NCBI GenBank assembly: GCA_022824305.1 | Contig: JAJEAD010000063.1 | Location: 47,941-111,940, forward strand | Source: Gammaproteobacteria bacterium | GTDB taxonomy: Bacteria; Pseudomonadota; Gammaproteobacteria; HK1 | DNA length: 64,000 nt | Reading direction: 5' to 3' | Part shown: positions 58,447 to 64,000 of the stretch, in pieces | How positions within the stretch are numbered: the first letter of the stretch is position 1 | Layout of the letters: every line of letters begins with the position of its first letter | Notes under the pieces: generated by a model | Database searches by the model: none | The model's input: only the letters and a program-made list of their open reading frames with translations | What the model was told of the DNA's origin: nothing | Position numbers and translations under genes: made by a program

Positions 58447-60607
58447 GTCTCTTGCTCCCGGCCGCGGGCTCTCCCGCCGGCCGAATGAGGATGTTCAGGT
58501 ACTCGTCGACCTCGCCGACGTGTCCGGGATGGATGAGGGTCGTGGAATCGCGCTGCGTGACGATGGCCGGTCCCCGGACCTCGTGGCCCGCGCGCAGGCG
58601 GCTCCGTTCGTAGACCAGGGCCGGAAGAAACGCGCCCCCGAAGTACACGCGGGTGTCTCCCGTCACCGCACCCTGCGGGTCGGCGTCGCCGGGCTCGAAG
58701 CGGGGAAACTCGACCTTGACCACGTTCGCGGCGCCGACCGCTCGCAGGTTGACGAGCTCCACCGGATGGTCGAGGCGAAATCCGTACAACTGCTCGTGGG
58801 AGTCGCCGAAGCGCTCCGTGAGCGCCGCGACCCCGCCGTTCGCGAGCGCGCCCGGCTCCACCTCCAGGGAGAACTCGTAGCCCTGGCGCAGGTAGCGCAC
58901 GTCGGCCTCGAAGCGCAGCGAGTGGCGCGCCTCGGCCATCCCTTCGTCGCGAAGCCACGCCCGGGCCTGCTCGCCCAGCGCCTCGAGCACCCGGCGCACG
59001 TCGTCGGGATCGGCCTCTTCGAGAGGCCGGATGTAGGTGCGGGCGAACTCGTTCCTCACGTCGGAGCACAGGAAGCCGAGCGCCGAGAGCACTCCCGGGG
59101 TGGGAGGCACGATGACCGGGAAGCACCCCGCGAGCACGGCGAGCGCGTTCCCGTGCAGCGGTCCCGCGCCGCCGAAGGCGACGAGGGCGAAATCGCGGGG
59201 ATCGAGCCCCTTCTGCACCGTCACCAGGCGAAGGGCCCCGAACATGTTCTCGTTCACGATGTCGAGCACGCCCTCGGCGGCCTGGTGCAGGTCGAGGTTC
59301 ATGGCCCGTGCGATGGGGCTGAGCGCGGACGCGGACGCCGCCGCGTCGAGGGCCATCTCCCCTCCGAGGAGGCTGGGGGGAAGGCGCCCGAGCACCACGT
59401 TCGCGTCGGTGACGGTGGGCAGGGTGCCGCCCTTGCCGTAGCAGGCGGGGCCGGGACTGGCGCCGGCGCTCTGCGGTCCCACCCGCAACGCCCCGGTCAT
59501 CGGCACGTGGGCGATCGAGCCGCCGCCCGCCCCGACGCTGTGCACCTCGACCGAGGGCACCTTGACGGGGTAGTAGCCGAGCGAGGTCTGGCGCGAGATG
59601 GTGGGCTCGCCGTCCCGCACCAGGGAGACGTCCGTCGAGGTGCCTCCCATGTCGAAGCCGAGCGCGTTGCGGAAGCCCGCGCGGCCGGCCACGAAGGCCG
59701 CCCCCGACACTCCGCCCGCGGGACCCGAGAGCATGGTGTGGGCGGGCGACTCGGTGGCCCGCTCGACGCTCATCAGCCCGCCGTCGGAGCGCACGATGTG
59801 CACCCGCGCATCGAGGTCGAGCCCCTGGAGCTTGTCGTCGAGATTGCGCAGGTAGCGACGCATGCTCGGGCGCACGTAGGCGTTCATCACCGTGACCAGG
59901 GTGCGCTCGTACTCCCGGAACTCGGGCAGGATCTCGGAGGAGAGCGAGACGGGAAGGTCGGTGCCGGTCTCCTCCACCAGCGCCTTCACGCGCCGTTCGT
60001 GCGCGTCGTTGGCATAGGCGTGCAGCAGCGAGACGGTGAGCGACTCGACGCCTGCGTCCAGGAGCTCCCGGATCGCGGCCCGGGCTCCTTCCTCGTCAAG
60101 GGGGCGGAGCACTCGCCCGCGCGCGTCGATGCGCTCCTCGATGCCCCGGGTCAGGGAGAGATCGGCCAGGGGGTCGGGCTTTCGCATGATCATCCAGCCC
60201 GCGAGCGGGCCGGGCGTCTGCGAGCGCGCGAGATGCAGAAGCTGCTCGAAGTTCTCGGTGACGATGAGGCCGACCCTGGCGCCCTTCTCCTCGAGCACGA
60301 TGTTTGTCGACACCGTGGTGCCGTGGAGGACGGAGCGCACGTCGCCCGGTCGCACCCCGGCGTCCGCGAGCAGCGCGGCGGTTCCGGTGACGAGCCCGAC
60401 GGACTGGTCCTCGGGCGTCGACGGCGTCTTCCTCAGGTGGATCTCGCCGCTCTGCTCGTCGAGCAACAGCAGGTCGGTGAACGTGCCGCCGACGTCGATG
60501 CCGAGCCTCGCGCTGATTCGCCTCGTCTCGTGCGTGACCAGGGACTTTAGTCTACCATCGGCCCGACCTCTCCGAGCCGGACGGCGCTGGGCCCGCAACC
60601 GGGCCAC
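58439..60607 (-). CDS. hyuA: Hydantoinase A / oxoprolinase family protein
   Basis: A protein of up to 722 residues with the actin-like ATPase fold of HyuA. The phosphate-binding loop is LGIDVGGTFTDLLLLDE, followed by LHGTTVSTNIVLE and FDMGGTSTDVSLV, and the metal-binding DHP-like segment is replaced by family-typical GAGGGSIA. It pairs with HyuB to use ATP for opening a cyclic imide or ureide. The start is uncertain: GTG 60607 has a gaggtggg box but leaves only 16 bases to the divergent membrane gene; TTG 60598 is an alternative. First gene of the hyuA-hyuB operon. Confidence 0.9.
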   Translation of the reverse strand: MARLRAQRRPARRGRADGRLKSLVTHETRRISARLGIDVGGTFTDLLLLDEQSGEIHLRKTPSTPEDQSVGLVTGTAALLADAGVRPGDVRSVLHGTTVSTNIVLEEKGARVGLIVTENFEQLLHLARSQTPGPLAGWMIMRKPDPLADLSLTRGIEERIDARGRVLRPLDEEGARAAIRELLDAGVESLTVSLLHAYANDAHERRVKALVEETGTDLPVSLSSEILPEFREYERTLVTVMNAYVRPSMRRYLRNLDDKLQGLDLDARVHIVRSDGGLMSVERATESPAHTMLSGPAGGVSGAAFVAGRAGFRNALGFDMGGTSTDVSLVRDGEPTISRQTSLGYYPVKVPSVEVHSVGAGGGSIAHVPMTGALRVGPQSAGASPGPACYGKGGTLPTVTDANVVLGRLPPSLLGGEMALDAAASASALSPIARAMNLDLHQAAEGVLDIVNENMFGALRLVTVQKGLDPRDFALVAFGGAGPLHGNALAVLAGCFPVIVPPTPGVLSALGFLCSDVRNEFARTYIRPLEEADPDDVRRVLEALGEQARAWLRDEGMAEARHSLRFEADVRYLRQGYEFSLEVEPGALANGGVAALTERFGDSHEQLYGFRLDHPVELVNLRAVGAANVVKVEFPRFEPGDADPQGAVTGDTRVYFGGAFLPALVYERSRLRAGHEVRGPAIVTQRDSTTLIHPGHVGEVDEYLNILIRPAGEPAAGSKRHG

Positions 60608-60623
60608 CCCACCTCAACCAGAC

Positions 60624-61133
60624 ATGGCCGAAAAGCAATCACGGCAGCGGGGCGCCCGCTTCTGGATACTCCTCGTGGGCGTCGTCATCCTCTTGATCTT
60701 CCTCTACTTCTATCAGCCCTTCGTCGACTATCTGAGCGCCGCGATCCCGAAGGTACAGTTCAGCAACGTGCTCTTCTGGTTCGCCTCGCTGGTGGGGGTG
60801 ATCGCCTACGCGGTCGCGCACTGGCAGTCGTTCCGCCAGAACATATTCAGGGCGGCGACCGAGCTCGACGTCGAAGGACTGGTGTACGACAGCCTGCAGA
60901 TCGCGATCCTGGTCGCGGTGGTGTTCGCGGCGGGGGCGACGCTGCAGGCGGTGGTGATGCTGGGCGAGCACCTGATGGGGGGCGGGCCGGTCGTCGATGC
61001 CGCCTTCGGACGTCGCCTGCTCTCGATCGTCCTCCTCGTGATTCTCGCCGTCCTCTTCTATCTCCTGCACCAGCTCGTGCGGGCCGTCCGGCAGGGATGG
61101 CGGCCGCGCCGGCCCCCGCCCCGGGGCGCCTGA
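60624..61133 (+). CDS. Four-helix membrane protein, paralogue of the gene at 38480
   Basis: A 169-residue membrane protein with four hydrophobic segments at about 12-31, 48-69, 90-116 and 134-153 and a basic, proline-rich tail. It shares with the 38480 protein the motifs LIFLY, NVLFW, GATLQ and AAFGRRL in the same order and spacing, so the two are paralogues. The ATG at 60624 lies 16 bases from the divergent hyuA start. Function unknown; both copies neighbour cyclic-amide hydrolase genes, which suggests a role in uptake or regulation of these compounds, as inference. Confidence 0.82.
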   Translation: MAEKQSRQRGARFWILLVGVVILLIFLYFYQPFVDYLSAAIPKVQFSNVLFWFASLVGVIAYAVAHWQSFRQNIFRAATELDVEGLVYDSLQIAILVAVVFAAGATLQAVVMLGEHLMGGGPVVDAAFGRRLLSIVLLVILAVLFYLLHQLVRAVRQGWRPRRPPPRGA

Positions 61134-61223
61134 GCCGCTCGAGCCCGTCGTCGCCGGGTCGCTAGAATGGCGACCCTGGCGGCAGGTCCGAACAAGGTTG
61201 CGGGAGGCGCGCGGGAGCAGGAC

Positions 61224-61418
61224 ATGAAGGCGGCAACGGAATCGAAGCTCAACCTCGTCGGCTGGATGCTCTTCGTGGTCTCGGCGCTGTGGTTCATCGC
61301 CGCCAGCGTGCGGGCCGGCGACCTGGTGTCCCTGCTCGGCGGCGTGTTCTTCCTGCTCGGCTGCATCGTCTTCCTCATTCCCTGTGCGCTGAGGATGCGC
61401 GCTTCGAGCTCCCGGTAG
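61224..61418 (+). CDS. Small two-helix membrane protein
   Basis: A 64-residue protein with two hydrophobic helices (about 9-27 and 30-51) joined by a short turn (VRAGD) and a basic end. The ATG at 61224 has gggagcag upstream; a longer in-frame start at 61167 is less likely because the added residues are not hydrophobic or conserved-looking. I do not recognise the family. It ends 29 bases before a long inverted repeat and converges on the CobW gene. Confidence 0.6.
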   Translation: MKAATESKLNLVGWMLFVVSALWFIAASVRAGDLVSLLGGVFFLLGCIVFLIPCALRMRASSSR

Positions 61419-61447
61419 ACGCGCCGCCGGATCCCTTCAGGCCTTGG

Positions 61448-61534
61448 CCGCCATGTTTCCCCGATTTTCGTCGTGAGGGCGCGAAGAAGTCGGCAGACTC
61501 GCGTCCGCAGCAGGAAATCGGGGAAACATGGCGG
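61448..61534. repeat. Inverted repeat with perfect 20-bp arms
   Basis: Positions 61448-61467 and 61515-61534 are exact reverse complements (arm ccgccatgtttccccgattt), separated by 47 bases. The right arm touches the stop codon of the CobW gene at 61535, and the left follows the small membrane gene on the other strand. It could be a bidirectional terminator or a short transposon-like element (MITE). No other copy was seen in this window. Confidence 0.8.
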
Positions 61535-62605
61535 TTAGGCCGCGCTCGCGCGAGCCCGCTCCGCCATCGCCCGCGGCCCCCGAGCCTCGCCCGCCGGGTT
61601 CACGAGCGCGTTGAACGCGGCGAGGGAGCGCTCGACGGCCTCGCGCGGGAGGTCATCGAGGATGATCACGACGTGCGAGCGCCGGTCCGCGCCCGGCCAG
61701 GCGTCGAGATGGGCGGGCGGATGCACGAGGTGCTGCACGCCGTTCACCAGCACCGGACCCGGGACCCCGGCGACGTTGAGAAGCCCCTTGATCCGCAGCA
61801 CCCGATCTCCGTGGCGGTGCAGCAGCATGGTCATCCAGATCCCGAACGCGGTCCAGTCGAGCGCGCGGTCGAAGGTGAAGCGATGGGCTTCGAGCGCTTC
61901 GTGGGGCGAGCTCCGCTCCTCGCCCGCGGATACGAGCCGATGCCGCCAGGCTGCGATGTCGCTCGCCTTCTCGTCCGCCTCGTACGCGTCGGCGACGAGC
62001 AGGTCGATGGGATCGAGGCCGGGCGATTCCGACTCGAGCTTCGGCGCGGCCGGATTGAGGGCGGAGAGCCGGGCCTTCAACGAGTGCAGGTCATCGGGCT
62101 CCGCCAGGTCGAGCTTGCTCAGCACCAGCCGGTCCGCGAGCGCCACCTGCTTGACCGAGGCATCGAAACGCTCGAGCTGCCGGAGCGCGTTGACCGAGTC
62201 GACCACGGTGACCACGTTGCCAAGCCGGTAGTGGTGCATCAGCACCGGCTCCGCGATCAGGGTGTAGGCGATCGGCACCGGGTCGGCGACGCCCGAGGTC
62301 TCGACCACCACCCGCTCGTAGCGCGGGATCTCCCCGCGCTCGCGGCGCGAGTGCAGGTCCAGGAGCGAGGTCTTCAGGTCGTCACGCATCGCGCAGCACA
62401 GACAGCCGTTCTCGAGCAGCAGGGTGCTCTCGCTCGCGTGCTCGATGAGGTGATGGTCGATGCCGACCTCGCCCAGCTCGTTGACGAGCACCGCGGTCTG
62501 CTCGAGGCGGGGCGCGCGAAGGAGTGCCTTCAGCAGGGTCGTCTTTCCGCTCCCGAGCGCCCCGGTGAGGATGTTGACGGGAATGAGGTCCGCGTAGGCG
62601 CTCAT
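61535..62605 (-). CDS. CobW/COG0523 family G3E GTPase (metallochaperone)
   Basis: A 356-residue G3E GTPase. Walker A is GALGSGKTTLL near residue 15, the metal-binding CxCC motif lies in ENGCLCCAMRDDL, and ETSGVADP is the family switch motif; the guanine-recognition motif reads SKLD rather than NKxD. The C-terminal CobW_C domain follows with HH- and HxxR-rich segments. COG0523 proteins deliver zinc, cobalt or iron to client enzymes. It overlaps the CxxC protein gene upstream (ATGA, 62602-62605) and is in one operon with a PuuE-fold hydrolase, a plausible client. It is not UreG. Confidence 0.9.
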   Translation of the reverse strand: MSAYADLIPVNILTGALGSGKTTLLKALLRAPRLEQTAVLVNELGEVGIDHHLIEHASESTLLLENGCLCCAMRDDLKTSLLDLHSRRERGEIPRYERVVVETSGVADPVPIAYTLIAEPVLMHHYRLGNVVTVVDSVNALRQLERFDASVKQVALADRLVLSKLDLAEPDDLHSLKARLSALNPAAPKLESESPGLDPIDLLVADAYEADEKASDIAAWRHRLVSAGEERSSPHEALEAHRFTFDRALDWTAFGIWMTMLLHRHGDRVLRIKGLLNVAGVPGPVLVNGVQHLVHPPAHLDAWPGADRRSHVVIILDDLPREAVERSLAAFNALVNPAGEARGPRAMAERARASAA

Positions 62606-62958
62606 GGGCCGACGTGCGCTCGCGGCGCCGCTGCCTCCGCGCGGGACAGCTCCGACAGGAGGGAAGGATCGAGGGGATCGCAGGGGCGCCCGAGAAGCCT
62701 CTCCGCCTCCGCCCACAGCTCGTTCAGGTTTGCGACGAGCGCGCTTCGTCCGGTGCGGCTGCGCAGGACATAGCGGCTCGCCGCCCAGTCCGACACCGAG
62801 AGCCCGTAGTGGGCGAGCACGACGTTCAGAATGCGGGTGCGCTGCTGGCGCTCGCGGGCGACGGTGTGTCTTTCGTCCCGGCCGTCGAAGACCTCGGGGT
62901 TGGCGGCGCTCTCCGTCCAGTGCCCCTTCCCGGCGAGGATGCCGCAGAGGCTGCACAT
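62602..62958 (-). CDS. Small CxxC protein in a CobW operon, unknown function
   Basis: A 118-residue protein beginning MCSLCGILAGKGHWTE, with a CxxC metal-binding pair at C2/C5 and a further histidine and glutamate close by. The remainder is helical and charged (RERQQRTRILNVVLAHYGLSV) without other motifs. It is tightly coupled on both sides: one base after the upstream hydrolase stop and four bases overlapping the CobW start. The arrangement suggests a metal-trafficking partner or adaptor of the CobW GTPase. I do not recognise a named family. Confidence 0.75.
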   Translation of the reverse strand: MCSLCGILAGKGHWTESAANPEVFDGRDERHTVARERQQRTRILNVVLAHYGLSVSDWAASRYVLRSRTGRSALVANLNELWAEAERLLGRPCDPLDPSLLSELSRAEAAAPRAHVGP

Positions 62959-62959
62959 C

Positions 62960-63853
62960 TCACTTGCGCGGGCAGCGCCGCCGGAAGTCGTCCGCGATCT
63001 CGTCGAAGGTGCAGAAACGCACCCCGGGATGAGAGCTCAGGTACTCGTGCACCCGTTCCAGCATGAGCAGGACCTGGGGACGGCCGGACACGTCGGGGTG
63101 GATGGTCATCGTGAACACCGCGTAGTCGTACTCGCGGTAGACCCAGTCGAACTGGTCGCGCCACAGCTCCTCGATGTCGCGCGGGTTGACGAAGCCGAAG
63201 CTGTTGGGGGCGGACTTGATGAACATCATCGGCGGCAGGTCGTCGAGGTACCAGTTGCCGGGGATGTCGACGAGGTCCGTCTCCTCGCCCCGCACCAGCG
63301 GCTTCATCCATTCGTTGGCGTCCCGGGAGTAGTCGATCTTGGTCCAGGAGTCCCCCACCCGCACGTAGAAGGGGTGGAAGTCGTCGTTCATCAGGCTGTG
63401 GTCGTACTTGATCCCGCGCTCGAGCAGCAGCTCGTTGGTGACCGGGCTGAACTCCCACCACGGGGCGACGTAGCCGGTCGGCCGCCTCCCCGAGAGCCGC
63501 TCGACGAGGTCGATGCACTTGTCGAGCACCGCGGTCTCCTGCTCGCGGGTCATCGCGATCGGGTTCTCGTGGGAGTAGCCGTGGATGCCGATCTCGTGCC
63601 CGGCGTCGGCGACCATCCGGCACTGGTCGGGAAAGGTCTCGATGGAGTGCCCGGGAATGAACCACGTGGTGCGGATGTCGAAGCGGCGGAAGAGCTCGAC
63701 GAGGCGGGGCACGCCTACCTCGCCCGAGAAGAGCCCCCGGGAGATGTCGCAGGGCGAGTCCTCGCCGCCGTAGGAGCCGAGCCAGCCCGCCACCGCGTCC
63801 ACATCCACTCCGAAGGCGCAGAAGATCTCCTTGCGATTACCATGGCGCTGCAC
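62960..63853 (-). CDS. Polysaccharide-deacetylase-fold hydrolase, HpPgdA/cyclic-imidase-like
   Basis: A 297-residue NodB-fold protein of the HpPgdA/PuuE subgroup. The sequence runs very close to Helicobacter pylori PgdA (HP0310): [49 protein letters not shown] and the metal ligands in the D...H...H pattern. In this subgroup some members open cyclic imides or allantoin rather than deacetylate peptidoglycan. The start is taken at GTG 63853; the frame continues open to 63931 through a Pro/Gly-rich stretch. Operon position with the CxxC protein, CobW and, nearby, hyuAB favours a cyclic-amide substrate. Confidence 0.87.
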   Translation of the reverse strand: MQRHGNRKEIFCAFGVDVDAVAGWLGSYGGEDSPCDISRGLFSGEVGVPRLVELFRRFDIRTTWFIPGHSIETFPDQCRMVADAGHEIGIHGYSHENPIAMTREQETAVLDKCIDLVERLSGRRPTGYVAPWWEFSPVTNELLLERGIKYDHSLMNDDFHPFYVRVGDSWTKIDYSRDANEWMKPLVRGEETDLVDIPGNWYLDDLPPMMFIKSAPNSFGFVNPRDIEELWRDQFDWVYREYDYAVFTMTIHPDVSGRPQVLLMLERVHEYLSSHPGVRFCTFDEIADDFRRRCPRK

Positions 63854-64000
63854 CGAGGACGAGCCGCCGGCCGTCCCGGACGCGCCGCGGGGTGGCACCA
63901 GGGGGCGCGGGCGATAGCGGGCCGCCGACACCGGAGCGGCGCCGGCGGCCGTGGGTGTCGTGCCTGCGGCGCGCGCCGCCGGGTCCGGGGGTGCCGGACC

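Noticed and set aside
61535..62605. The G3E GTPase as UreG for the urease.
   Set aside because: It has the CobW CxCC motif, CobW-type C-terminus and about 356 residues, whereas UreG is near 200 residues and lacks that domain.

Overview
The window reads as chromosomal DNA of a high-GC (roughly 70 % by eye), Gram-negative bacterium. An autotransporter-type outer-membrane beta-barrel protein (29405-31954) implies an outer membrane. Tat export, two-component ABC permeases, a tandem-fused UvrA and a complete urease structural pair fit a proteobacterium, probably an uncultured one. The lineage is an inference; no rRNA, tRNA, IS element or CRISPR array was found. No recognisable transcription factor is encoded anywhere in the window.

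Layout. 0-6.5 kb: acyl-CoA and amino-acid catabolism (SDR fragment, PaaK-like ligase, SDR, CaiB/BaiF CoA-transferase, agmatinase-family ureohydrolase, DpkA-like reductase, 6-phosphogluconolactonase). 6.6-10.9 kb: coenzyme F420 operon fbiC-cofE-cofD, divergent from pgl. 10.9-14.4 kb: an AT-richer accessory patch with orphan membrane/coiled-coil proteins and a Uma2-type nuclease. 14.5-22 kb: a ureide cluster (PucG-like aminotransferase, FdrA/AllF, DUF1116/AllG, PuuE allantoinase), a rhodanese and a ThDP decarboxylase. 22-29.3 kb: cinA overlapping a 1960-residue tandem UvrA. 29.4-35.2 kb: Cache-autotransporter, BetC-type sulfatase, amidohydrolase. 35.3-38.9 kb: zinc ribbon, fluoride channel CrcB, luciferase-like oxidoreductase, two membrane proteins. 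39.0-42 kb: dihydropyrimidinase and a Tat-exported polyamine-type binding protein followed by a strong terminator. 42.1-47 kb: a defence-like island on the minus strand (PHP-ATPase, AlbA_2/HATPase protein, truncated SNF2-helicase start). 47.4-53 kb: two-gene urease and the permeases and ATPase of a PotABC-type transporter. 53.2-56 kb: an oversized flotillin with 29-residue repeats. 56.3-64 kb: hydantoinase HyuA/HyuB, two small membrane proteins, CobW GTPase, a CxxC protein and an HpPgdA-like deacetylase/amidohydrolase.

The common theme is release of nitrogen from cyclic ureides and guanidino compounds: allantoinase, dihydropyrimidinase, HyuA/HyuB, a second PuuE-fold amidohydrolase, a ureohydrolase and urease, with uptake by a polyamine-type transporter. 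Most promising for novelty are the repeat-expanded flotillin, the PHP-ATPase/AlbA_2 island with its helicase stub, the Cache-autotransporter, the AllF/AllG-PucG-PuuE cluster without AllH, a urease with a changed flap cysteine and no accessory genes nearby, and a pair of paralogous four-helix membrane proteins that each sit beside a hydantoinase gene.
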